This document shows, piece by piece, positions 1 through 7,352 of a stretch of DNA of 20,075 nt. The stretch lies in assembly GCA_007571355.1 (NCBI GenBank), contig RKRO01000382.1, forward strand, positions 1 to 20,075, read 5' to 3'. Numbering within the stretch: the first letter of the stretch is position 1; the number at the start of each line of letters is the position of its first letter. The position numbers and the translations under genes were made by a program. The DNA comes from Candidatus Poribacteria bacterium. Lineage in GTDB: Bacteria; Poribacteria; WGA-4E; WGA-3G. The notes below the pieces were generated by a model, which saw only the letters and a list, made by a program, of their open reading frames with translations, was not told where the DNA came from and made no database searches.

Positions 1-1022
1 GCTTCTTTGAAGTGCTCACAGGCGCGACGTATCATCTGTTGGAATTCATAACGATACTCCCATAAGTGGTAACTGTCATAGGTAAGTATCGATTCACGTA
101 TCCACGGTTTCGTTTGTTCATTTGGATATTTAGCATAAAGATGTTGACGTAAACGTTCGAAGACTCCCCACCGTTGCTTTCGGAGAACTTTATCTAAATT
201 TGCAACTTGGGTAGGCGATTTTTCAAACACCTGTTCGCAAGCAAAGGTGAGGGTGTGAACAAGTACTTTCTCAGAAATTTCAGAATCATCATCTGATGCC
301 TGGAGGCGGGGCCACCATATATTCGAAAAATCTTGTGTGTTATTAGGTTCATCGGAATGCATTCGAAGTCGAATCAAATTTGCGGTAGTGTTAATCAAAA
401 GATGTACAACCTGATAAGGGGCAATTTCAGCAAGTGGGCGGACCCCTTCAGACATAATTGCCCGGTATTCCCAGGGTGCTACTCGCGGTGTGGGATGCAG
501 TAAATTCCACTCTGTTGGGTTCTCTTTTCGGCGTTTCCGCTTTTCCTCGGATTGTGGATCGGGTGCAAACGCAACGAGTCTCTGTGCAAGTTCCACTGCA
601 GCAGCCGTTTGCTTTTCCGTTATCCAATGTTTTAAGAGGTCTGCGTACTTATGTGTCCGCAATTGGTGCTCCATACCCGCGTATTCCAGCATTTTATCTT
701 TTAGTTTAGCGGACTGCGCGCCACGAAGTTGTAGGGCAATATCCAGAATGCCATCATAGACGATTGGGTTATTAATTTGGGGTATATCCATTACTAAATT
801 GATAACTTCATCTGGTACGTCATTACACACGTTTTTGAGGTATTGAATTTCTGGCCAGTATGGGAATTCAATTGTGCCATCATCAAAAGACTGGGCTTTT
901 GGCGGGTATTTAAAATAGCCCCGTTCAGCGAGAGGTTTTATCCATAACGGATTTTCCAAACGAGAGAAAAAATACTTGCGTGCGGTCATCTTTTTCAGTG
1001 AGGCAAGGGTTTTGTCTATCAT
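1..1022 (-). CDS. Uncharacterised large protein, N-terminal part (3' end beyond left edge)
   Basis: Reading the minus strand from the ATG at 1022 gives an uninterrupted frame of 340 codons to the window edge, so the C-terminus is missing. It starts MIDKTLASLKK and has an N-terminal block with LENPLWIKPLAERGYF followed by GTIEFPYWPEIQYL (about residues 22-60). The rest is probably mostly alpha-helical and rich in charged and aromatic residues. No Walker motif, signal peptide or membrane segment is visible. From memory, an N-terminal 'nP.W..pL...G.F..pp...g.i.fP.Wp...YL' block recurs in long uncharacterised bacterial proteins, but I cannot name a family. The start lies one base after the stop of the upstream 1024-1686 gene, so translation is probably coupled and the two products probably cooperate. 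The function is unknown. The DNA looks more AT-rich than the operon at 3854-11404. Confidence 0.8.
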   Translation of the reverse strand, partial: MIDKTLASLKKMTARKYFFSRLENPLWIKPLAERGYFKYPPKAQSFDDGTIEFPYWPEIQYLKNVCNDVPDEVINLVMDIPQINNPIVYDGILDIALQLRGAQSAKLKDKMLEYAGMEHQLRTHKYADLLKHWITEKQTAAAVELAQRLVAFAPDPQSEEKRKRRKENPTEWNLLHPTPRVAPWEYRAIMSEGVRPLAEIAPYQVVHLLINTTANLIRLRMHSDEPNNTQDFSNIWWPRLQASDDDSEISEKVLVHTLTFACEQVFEKSPTQVANLDKVLRKQRWGVFERLRQHLYAKYPNEQTKPWIRESILTYDSYHLWEYRYEFQQMIRRACEHFKE

Positions 1023-1023
1023 C

Positions 1024-1686
1024 TCATTGGTTGGTTTCTTCCAAGATTTCATGGAGACTCCTTAATTGTTCAAGTTCACTGGCTGCAGCAGTGTATAGAA
1101 AACCGTCGAGGTTTTGAAAGTGCTTTTTTACTTCATCAAACTTATGTATTGCAAACCCGTCTTCGCGTAAATGAGCATGTTCACGAAACCATTGGCTTGC
1201 ATTCCGCCACTCCTGAAGTAAGTTCTCAGGGATGCTCTCTGGGTCTTGATAATCCAGAAAAGTAATAAAGAAAAGACTAACCGCCTCTAAAGGTCGGAAG
1301 CGACCTACTTTGTGTTCATCAACCAATTTTTTTATCTTTTTACAGATTTCATCAGGAATTAAATGTCCATTTTCGTTGTTATCTTCTGGCGTGCTAAAAC
1401 CTTCTCCCCCCCATTCATCTTTCCAATCGTCCTTAAACTGCTCAACAAGTTGAACATACTGAACCTGTTGTCGCTTAATACCTTTTACAGCGGAAGCTAG
1501 ACCGTTCATCAAATCCCGCCCTGCATGGGATACGAACGTAATATAACCCGCTGATTTTCGGTCTAATAGATCCAACGCCCCTTTGTAAGCTTCGGCATAC
1601 ACCGGTAGTTCAAGATCATCGCTTATCCAATTATAGACGGTTTGTTGATTTTGTGTAAGCATTATATATGGGTAAACTCTATCCAT
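1024..1686 (-). CDS. Uncharacterised helical protein, first gene of a coupled pair
   Basis: This is a protein of about 220 residues with no recognisable catalytic motif, signal peptide or membrane helix. It contains ITFVSHAGRDLMNGL (near residues 49-63) and a C-terminal stretch with FREHAHLRE followed by a leucine- and glutamate-rich tail. A helical bundle is likely. The frame opens at a GTG at 1704, but the extended -10 at 1714-1722 would start RNA near 1707 and make that GTG nearly leaderless. The ATG at 1686 has AGGTGG at 1701-1706, 14 bases upstream. I therefore prefer 1686; the spacing is long, so 1704 remains possible. The stop is one base before the start of the long gene at 1-1022. 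The histidine/arginine-rich helical character is loosely reminiscent of HEPN or Abi-type accessory proteins, but no canonical Rx4-6H motif is evident, so no function is assigned. Confidence 0.75.
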   Translation of the reverse strand: MDRVYPYIMLTQNQQTVYNWISDDLELPVYAEAYKGALDLLDRKSAGYITFVSHAGRDLMNGLASAVKGIKRQQVQYVQLVEQFKDDWKDEWGGEGFSTPEDNNENGHLIPDEICKKIKKLVDEHKVGRFRPLEAVSLFFITFLDYQDPESIPENLLQEWRNASQWFREHAHLREDGFAIHKFDEVKKHFQNLDGFLYTAAASELEQLRSLHEILEETNQ

Positions 1687-1713
1687 TGTTTGTTGGGTAA
1701 CCACCTACACGCA

Positions 1714-1722
1714 ATTATACCA
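1714..1722 (-). promoter_or_regulatory. Extended -10 promoter of the left-edge gene pair
   Basis: The minus strand reads TGGTATAAT, a consensus extended -10 element (TGn plus a perfect TATAAT hexamer). No good -35 sits at 17 bases, as is usual for extended -10 promoters. The predicted start is about 1707, giving a leader of about 20 bases to the ATG at 1686. Confidence 0.6.
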
Positions 1723-1790
1723 TAATACGCGTTCAAATCGCAAATTGTTTCTGGTGAACAGAACATAAATTCCACGTATAAACGAAAACA

Positions 1791-1799
1791 TGGTATACT
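1791..1799 (+). promoter_or_regulatory. Extended -10 promoter of the 1848-3743 gene
   Basis: The plus strand reads TGGTATACT, an extended -10 with one mismatch to TATAAT. No convincing -35 is seen. RNA would start near 1806, leaving about 42 bases before the ATG at 1848. It faces away from the similar element at 1714-1722, so this spacer drives both directions. Confidence 0.55.
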
Positions 1800-1835
1800 A
1801 CGACTCATCCAATCCAAAGACTTCATACTTCTATG

Positions 1836-1840
1836 AGGAG
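1836..1840 (+). promoter_or_regulatory. Ribosome binding site fixing the start at 1848
   Basis: AGGAG lies seven bases before the ATG at 1848. The frame's earlier ATG at 1833 overlaps this site and has no site of its own, so 1848 is the better start. Confidence 0.7.
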
Positions 1841-1847
1841 CGAAGAG

Positions 1848-3743
1848 ATGATGTTCCCAACGATTGAAGCGCAGACACAACTCCAGACACCACCAACGTG
1901 GGCTATCCTTGAACGCGAACTGATTGACGAAATCAATGACGCAGCACCGCAGGTTTTGGAGAAATACACACGTCCAGATGGAACGTTGTATTGGCCAACA
2001 CATCCAGATTTTCAGAGTTTTGATGGATTAGATGATGCTTATGAGAGTTTCCATAACTGGCCCCTCTTTTACATGCTCGGTGGTGAGGCGCGATTCTTGA
2101 AGGATGCAGATACAGAATTTGATGTCATCACGAACGATATGGCGCGATATGGTAGCGGTCACGGTTACCCGATGGTGGTGAAAGAATACCAACCCGGTTA
2201 CGATTGGTTTCACCAAGGCGAAGGGAACTACCTTTTCTATATGCTCTGCATGGCGGATCCGTCAAACGCGAAGAATATTGAACGCGCAAAACGGTTTGCC
2301 GGGTTTTTTATGAACGAAGACCCAGCGGCACAGAATTACGACAAGGCACACAAAATCATCAAGTGCGCTATGAACGGAAGTAAGGGACCCGCCTTCTGGG
2401 CTTTCGCTGGACATCCGTATTGGCCCTGGGAGGGTTACAATATGCCGTTCTACGATATACCGGGATGTACGAGCCATGAAGCTGTCCGAGAAAGCGAAGC
2501 GTTGCGCGTCCGCATGGGACAGCTGATCCGTGAACGGCAAGGTGTCGGGGATACAGCCGTCAATCTTGCAGCGACGACCCTTGCGACCAACGCCTATCTC
2601 CTGACCGGTGAAGAGAAATACAAGGCATGGGTGGCGGAATACGTTGAAGCGTGGATAGCACGCACGGAGCAGAACGGTGGGATCGTTCCTGATAACGTCG
2701 GACTTACTGGAAAGATTGGCGAACATATAGACGGTAAGTGGTACGGCTCTTATTACGGTTGGAGTTGGCCGCACGGATGGCATAGCGTGGGTCAAGCAGT
2801 AAGCATCGCTGGGCAGAATGCCGCGCTGCTCTGGCGCGACGCTGCGTACCTTGATTTCCCACGCTCACAGATTGATATTTTAATCGAGAAGGGTATTGAG
2901 AAAAATGATCAACGCTATGTTCCACAGAAGTACGGGGATCCAGGGAAGGTTAACTATGTCCCTGGCGCGTGGTTACAATATCCGATTACAAACGAAGATG
3001 GAACAGCTTTACAAATAGACGGATGGTTTGAGTTCATGCCGATGCACGCCTCGGATGTTGCACATCTATGGGCGATGTCAATGGATGGGGCGGATCAGGA
3101 ACGCGCGAAAAAAATCGCTAAAAAGATAGGATCGAAATTCGACATCAACGCGTGGCATCATACCAAGGATAGCGGCGGACACGATGGTGCGTGGCTTGCA
3201 TATATGCGGGGTGAATACCCAGAATATCCAGAAGCGATTCTTAACCACAACCTCTCGCAAGTTGAGGCTCGTCTTAATTTTATGGCTAACGATGAAGAGG
3301 ATCCGGCGAACTATGGCGATGCCTATTTCCAGAGACGCAACCCGGTTACGTGTGAAGGACTCGTGCAGCTGACCTGTGGTGGTCCGTTGCCCCATTACAA
3401 CGGCGGATTGCTCGTGACACGGGTTCGACATTTTGATGCACAACAGAAGCGACCCGGGCTACCTGCGGATGTCAGTGCGTTGGTTCCGAAGATGACAGCG
3501 GATACTATGGAACTGCAGCTGGTCAATCTTAATAAAACGGTATCGAGGGAAGTAATTGTGCAGGCAGGTGCGATGGGTGAGCACAACTTCACTTCAGCAC
3601 GTGTCAACACTGGTCAGGAAGTGCAAACAACTCCGATCAATGATGTATATCTGTGTGTCCATTTACCGCCGAATACAGGCATTGATTTGGAATTGGGGAT
3701 GGAGCGTTTCGTGAATGCGCCGTCCTATAGACAGCCGTGGTAA
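1848..3743 (+). CDS. Uncharacterised protein, possible (alpha/alpha)6-barrel carbohydrate-active enzyme
   Basis: This is a 631-residue protein and the only gene on the plus strand. No signal peptide or membrane helix is evident, so it is probably cytoplasmic. The first roughly 500 residues look like repeated helix pairs rich in Trp, Tyr, Gly and Asp. Aromatic patches such as YDWFHQGEGNYLFYML, HPYWPWEGYNMPFYD and WYGSYYGWSWPHGWHS are typical of sugar-binding clefts in alpha/alpha toroid glycosidases and lyases. The last roughly 90 residues (from VPKMTADTMELQLVNL) look like a small beta-sandwich domain, as often appended to such barrels. No glycoside hydrolase or lyase family can be assigned by eye and catalytic residues cannot be named. 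It has its own promoter and Shine-Dalgarno and stands alone, diverging from the left-edge pair and converging on the operon ending at 3854. The carbohydrate role is inference from composition only. Confidence 0.85.
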   Translation: MMFPTIEAQTQLQTPPTWAILERELIDEINDAAPQVLEKYTRPDGTLYWPTHPDFQSFDGLDDAYESFHNWPLFYMLGGEARFLKDADTEFDVITNDMARYGSGHGYPMVVKEYQPGYDWFHQGEGNYLFYMLCMADPSNAKNIERAKRFAGFFMNEDPAAQNYDKAHKIIKCAMNGSKGPAFWAFAGHPYWPWEGYNMPFYDIPGCTSHEAVRESEALRVRMGQLIRERQGVGDTAVNLAATTLATNAYLLTGEEKYKAWVAEYVEAWIARTEQNGGIVPDNVGLTGKIGEHIDGKWYGSYYGWSWPHGWHSVGQAVSIAGQNAALLWRDAAYLDFPRSQIDILIEKGIEKNDQRYVPQKYGDPGKVNYVPGAWLQYPITNEDGTALQIDGWFEFMPMHASDVAHLWAMSMDGADQERAKKIAKKIGSKFDINAWHHTKDSGGHDGAWLAYMRGEYPEYPEAILNHNLSQVEARLNFMANDEEDPANYGDAYFQRRNPVTCEGLVQLTCGGPLPHYNGGLLVTRVRHFDAQQKRPGLPADVSALVPKMTADTMELQLVNLNKTVSREVIVQAGAMGEHNFTSARVNTGQEVQTTPINDVYLCVHLPPNTGIDLELGMERFVNAPSYRQPW

Positions 3744-3802
3744 GTTTAAAATAAATATTATCAGGAGAAGTTGAGAAAGACGCGGTATTTCCAAAGCATG
3801 CT

Positions 3803-3823
3803 GGCGCGCCTGCAAAGCGCGCC
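3803..3823. terminator. GC-rich hairpin between convergent genes
   Basis: A perfect 7-bp stem (GGCGCGC / GCGCGCC) encloses a 7-base loop. It sits within a weaker outer pairing (CCAA 3791-3794 with TTGG 3831-3834). It also contains a 10-base direct repeat (GCGCGCCTGC at 3804-3813 and 3817-3826). It lies between the stops at 3743 and 3854 and could act in both directions, but neither strand has a T-tract after the stem, so termination is only suggested. Confidence 0.4.
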
Positions 3824-3853
3824 TGCTGAATTGGAAAGGATATTGCTGCGGAA

Positions 3854-5314
3854 CTATGCCCAACGTTCAACGACGACTTTCTTTTGCGTGAAGAAATCTA
3901 CGGCATCCCAACTTTGACCGTGGAGGTCTCCGAAGAAACTGTCCTTCCAACCGCTGAAGGGGAAGAACGCCATGGGTGCGGCGACACCGATGTTAATGCC
4001 GATGTTTCCGATCTCTGCTTCATACCGGAACTTTCGTGCAGCCGCGCCACTTCGCGTGAAGAGGCACGCCATATTGCCGTAGCTGCTGCTATTGATCAGT
4101 TCAATGGCATCGTCAATCGTTTCGACGTGAATGAGTCCTAAAACGGGTCCGAAGATTTCAGTTTTCGCGATTTCGCCTTGTGGGTTGAGGTTGTTGAGGA
4201 TTGTCGGACGGATGAAGTTACCGTTTTCGCCGCCCGGTATGCTCGGGTACCTGCCGTCAACGAGGATCTGTGCGCCTTCATCTGTGCCTGCCTGGATTAA
4301 CCCTTCAATTCGTTTTCTGCTTTCGGCAGTGATGACGGGTCCCATTTCGACACCTTCTTCCAATCCATTGCCGACGACCCGATCGGTAGCAGTATCTGCA
4401 ATGGCTTCTGTGAACCAGTTTCGCGCGGCACCGACTGTGAGGGTAAGCGACGCCGCGAGACAGCGTTGACCGGCGCACCCGAACGCGCTCTCTGCTGCGG
4501 CGTTAATGGTGAAATGTGGGTCGGCATCGGGAAGAACAATCAAGGGATTCTTGGCACCACCTTGGCACTGGACACGCTTCCCGTTGGCAGCGGCTTTCGC
4601 ATAGATGGCTTTTGCGGTTGCAGTCGCACCCACAAAACTAATGCCGCGGATATCGGGATGTGTTAAGATGGCATCCACAGTCTCGCGCCCGCCGTTTACG
4701 AGGTTAACCACACCTTTCGGGAGTCCGGTCTGTTCAAGGAGTTGGAACACCTTTTGCATTGTGAGGGGTACCTTTTCGGACGGTTTAACGATGTAGGTGT
4801 TTCCACAAGCGATCGCGTAGGGTAGAAACCAGAAGGTAATCATCCCCGGAAAGTTAAAAGGCGCGATCGCGGCGCAAACACCAACCGGCTGACGGATCAT
4901 GAATTCATCAATACCGGTTGCGATATCTTCAAGGTTTGTGCCTTGCATGAGCGTTGGGATGCCGCAGGCGACTTCCACGTTTTCAATGGCGCGCCGCATT
5001 TCACCCCTTGCCTCGTCAAGCGTTTTGCCACACTCCAACGTAATCGTTCTCGCGATGTCGTCAATATTTTCTTCCAATAAATTTTTCAAGACAAAAAGAT
5101 ATTGAACGCGTTGGACGGGCGGTGTCCGTCGCCATTCGTGGAGTGCTGCGGCAGCCGCGGTGGCGGCTTGATGCACTTCTTCAGCAGGTGAAAGCGGGAC
5201 TTGGGCAAGGGTTTCCCCGGTTGCCGGATTCGTAACGTCAAGCCGTTCATCCGTTGCTGATTTTTGCCACGTGCTATCAATATAGTTTGATAATAGTGTT
5301 TGGGCTTTAGGCAT
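3854..5314 (-). CDS. mmsA: CoA-acylating methylmalonate-semialdehyde dehydrogenase
   Basis: This 486-residue aldehyde dehydrogenase superfamily protein has the hallmarks of the MmsA/IolA branch, which oxidises methylmalonate or malonate semialdehyde with NAD and CoA to propionyl- or acetyl-CoA (valine, thymine and inositol catabolism). Visible features are the oxyanion Asn154 in APFNFPG, the NAD-binding VKPSEKVP (177-184), GISFVGAT, catalytic Cys285 in GQRC with Arg284 before it, EIFGPVL, and the diagnostic C-terminus GDLHGQSWDAVDFFTQKK. The usual ALDH general-base Glu is replaced (Gln251), as expected for CoA-dependent members. Arg108 and Arg284 match the two carboxylate-binding arginines known in the B. 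subtilis enzyme. One oddity is that GAKNH, common in the family, reads GAKNP here. It is the last gene of operon A. Its GGAGGT Shine-Dalgarno overlaps the protease stop codon four bases upstream, so translation is coupled. Confidence 0.93.
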   Translation of the reverse strand: MPKAQTLLSNYIDSTWQKSATDERLDVTNPATGETLAQVPLSPAEEVHQAATAAAAALHEWRRTPPVQRVQYLFVLKNLLEENIDDIARTITLECGKTLDEARGEMRRAIENVEVACGIPTLMQGTNLEDIATGIDEFMIRQPVGVCAAIAPFNFPGMITFWFLPYAIACGNTYIVKPSEKVPLTMQKVFQLLEQTGLPKGVVNLVNGGRETVDAILTHPDIRGISFVGATATAKAIYAKAAANGKRVQCQGGAKNPLIVLPDADPHFTINAAAESAFGCAGQRCLAASLTLTVGAARNWFTEAIADTATDRVVGNGLEEGVEMGPVITAESRKRIEGLIQAGTDEGAQILVDGRYPSIPGGENGNFIRPTILNNLNPQGEIAKTEIFGPVLGLIHVETIDDAIELINSSSYGNMACLFTRSGAAARKFRYEAEIGNIGINIGVAAPMAFFPFSGWKDSFFGDLHGQSWDAVDFFTQKKVVVERWA

Positions 5315-5318
5315 CCGC

Positions 5319-6779
5319 TTACCTCCATTCGTTTTGGTTTCCGAAGAGTTCGAGTACCTTCAACTGCCCTATGGCGGCGACGATTTGTGGGTCTTGCTCC
5401 AGTTCGTCTTCAGGTGTTTCTGTGAGTTGTGCGAGTGCATATTTAAGTCCGCGGTCGCTAAGGACGATCTGTTCTTCTGTGAGTGCGTCGCTTAAGCGTT
5501 GGTAGTTCCGTCGGAGTCTTTCGGCTTGCTCGTCATCGCGGGAGGCGTGTTCAGCGTCAAAGAGTTTGTTTAGCACATCGTCGCCGTTCTCTTCAATAAA
5601 GGTTTTAAGTTTCTCGTGGTTTCGGAGTTTCAGCTGCATCCGCTGTTCGGAGCGGCTAAACCATTGGATCTCAACATCGGGTATAATACCAATTTTCTCG
5701 ATGTCGCCGCCGCTGGGTGTATAGTAGCCTGCGACGGTAAGTTTGACGGCAGATTTTCCATTGCTGAGTCGGAACACGCGTTGTACAGATGCCTTCCCGA
5801 AGGTTTTTTCGCCCATGACGAGTCCACGTTTGTGGTCTTTCACGGCACCGGCGACGATTTCAGAGGCACTTGCGCTGCCGCCGTTGACGAGTACAACCAA
5901 TGGAAAGTGTTCCCGTTTCGTACCTTTTGCGTTGAAGTTTTCACGGGATCCAGGTTCTTTCCCTTGACTATAGACAACGAGTTGGCCGGGGGTGAGGAAA
6001 TCGCTTGCGATATCGATGGCTGAAGAGAGCAGTCCCCCTGGATTTAGGCGGAGGTCGAGGATAACACTGCGAACATTCTCTGCCTTGAACGCGTCAAAAG
6101 CGTTATCGACATCATCGGCTGTTGTATCCAGAAATTGATTGATCTTGATGTATCCAATGTTATCGCCGATAATGCTCTGCTCAACGCTGGGGATTCGGAT
6201 GACATCACGAGTGATGGTCAGTTCAATCGGGCGGGTTTCGTTTTCACGAATAATCGTGATTGAGACAGAGGTTCCGGGTTCACCACGTAGTTGATCAACG
6301 GCATCACTCAAGGACATCGTTGCGGTGGATTCGCCTTCGATATGGCTGATGATGTCCCCATTTAAAACCCCCGCAAGTGCAGCGGGATTATTTTTAAAGG
6401 GTGTAATCACGGTTAACATATCTTCTCGAATGCCGATTGTCATGCCGAGTCCGGCATATTTACCTTGGTTCTCCGTTTGAAATACGAGATAGTCTGGGAT
6501 GAATTGGCTGTACGGGTCCAATTTGCGGAGCATGCCGTTGATGGCACCTGCTATAATCTCTTTATTCTCGGGTGTCTCAAGATGGTACTTTTTGATATGC
6601 CCCAAGATTTCAGAAAAGAGAGCGAGGTGTTCGAGTACTTTGTCGTCAGATTCCGCTGCTGCCTCTTCCGCCCCCCAACTGGGTTGGAGAAACAAACAGA
6701 TAAGAAATATAGACATCAAGACGTAAAAACAGAATTGGGTTAAAGCGTTCAATTGGGAATTTAGGGTTAGCAGTTTCAT
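5319..6779 (-). CDS. ctpA: S41 C-terminal processing protease (CtpA/Prc type)
   Basis: This is a 486-residue serine protease of the S41 tail-specific family, acting outside the cytoplasmic membrane on envelope proteins. A hydrophobic signal or anchor segment lies at about residues 15-36, ending SWGA. It is followed by a helical N-terminal region, a PDZ domain (about 105-192, GLGMTI to ELTITRD) and the catalytic domain (about 205-375). The Ser-Lys dyad is visible: Ser304 within NGGSASASE and Lys329 within GEKTFGKAS, 25 residues apart as in E. coli Prc, with LDLRLNPGG upstream. A C-terminal helical tail of about 110 residues follows. The frame is open to an ATG at 6845, but that would overlap the preceding gene. 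The ATG at 6779 has GGAGGGAG at 6783-6790 and puts the signal segment in the right place. It sits 35 bases after its upstream neighbour and four before mmsA. Confidence 0.93.
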   Translation of the reverse strand: MKLLTLNSQLNALTQFCFYVLMSIFLICLFLQPSWGAEEAAAESDDKVLEHLALFSEILGHIKKYHLETPENKEIIAGAINGMLRKLDPYSQFIPDYLVFQTENQGKYAGLGMTIGIREDMLTVITPFKNNPAALAGVLNGDIISHIEGESTATMSLSDAVDQLRGEPGTSVSITIIRENETRPIELTITRDVIRIPSVEQSIIGDNIGYIKINQFLDTTADDVDNAFDAFKAENVRSVILDLRLNPGGLLSSAIDIASDFLTPGQLVVYSQGKEPGSRENFNAKGTKREHFPLVVLVNGGSASASEIVAGAVKDHKRGLVMGEKTFGKASVQRVFRLSNGKSAVKLTVAGYYTPSGGDIEKIGIIPDVEIQWFSRSEQRMQLKLRNHEKLKTFIEENGDDVLNKLFDAEHASRDDEQAERLRRNYQRLSDALTEEQIVLSDRGLKYALAQLTETPEDELEQDPQIVAAIGQLKVLELFGNQNEWR

Positions 6780-6782
6780 TTT

Positions 6783-6790
6783 CTCCCTCC
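6783..6790 (-). promoter_or_regulatory. Ribosome binding site deciding the ctpA start
   Basis: GGAGGGAG on the minus strand, three bases from the ATG at 6779 (six to seven bases counted from its GGAGG core). It supports 6779 over the upstream in-frame ATG at 6845. Confidence 0.75.
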
Positions 6791-6814
6791 TGCAGTCTGG
6801 TTTGGAAATGTATT

Positions 6815-7351
6815 CTAAATTAGTTTTACCCAGTTTCCCTTCCATGATTTAGGGGTAGTTTTTAAACTGGGTTCGTAAAGCATATTTCGTAGGCGTCGGA
6901 TATTTGGAATGCGAAAAGCGATGAAGGCAGCGGCTGCGCCGTAAAGTAGGTCTATCAGACTCATCCGTTGCTGCATCAATTCCCATACAGATTGCCCCTT
7001 AAAGAGTGTTGTGGCGATCGGCATCGCTTGTTGTAAGGACATGTTGTTTTCTTGACTGAGTTGCTCGGCGATTTGCGCCACTGCGTTCCATTGGACATCG
7101 AGATATTTTCCAATAAAGATGCCGCATATTGCGAAAAATGCCGCACCGATACCGACAAGATGCCACATCGCCTTTGTGTCTTGTGACAGGCTGCGGCTGC
7201 TTGTTAGAAGCATTCCCGCGCCGGTCAATACACCGATCCCGATGGCGATGAAGCCAGCGGTGTGTCCTGTCCATTGAATGTATTTTGCCCAGAGTACACC
7301 GCCGAGTATTGCGCCAAGGCAGCCCCCCAACGGTGCGATGATAGCCTTCAT
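6815..7351 (-). CDS. Small four-helix membrane protein of unknown function
   Basis: From the ATG at 7351 this encodes 178 residues with four likely membrane helices (about 5-22, 30-50, 64-82 and 131-148). A polar loop of about 45 residues (WNAVAQIAEQLSQENN) lies between helices three and four, and the C-terminal tail is basic. The first helix is glycine-rich (GGCLGAILGGVL). I recognise no family. The open frame extends to an ATG at 7450, but those residues overlap the end of gatA. The ATG at 7351 has GGAG about nine bases upstream and is one base past the gatA stop, so I chose it. Its place between gatA and a membrane-anchored protease could mean an envelope role, but this is only positional. 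Confidence 0.82.
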   Translation of the reverse strand: MKAIIAPLGGCLGAILGGVLWAKYIQWTGHTAGFIAIGIGVLTGAGMLLTSSRSLSQDTKAMWHLVGIGAAFFAICGIFIGKYLDVQWNAVAQIAEQLSQENNMSLQQAMPIATTLFKGQSVWELMQQRMSLIDLLYGAAAAFIAFRIPNIRRLRNMLYEPSLKTTPKSWKGNWVKLI

Positions 7352-7352
7352 T

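Noticed and set aside
458..759. Two plus-strand open frames in the left-edge region
   Set aside because: They are antisense to the long open frame at 1-1022, have no ribosome site and have low-complexity translations.
1662..2003. Minus-strand frame of 113 residues across the divergent promoters
   Set aside because: It overlaps both divergent genes and the promoter spacer, and is rich in Cys/Trp as is typical of antisense shadows.
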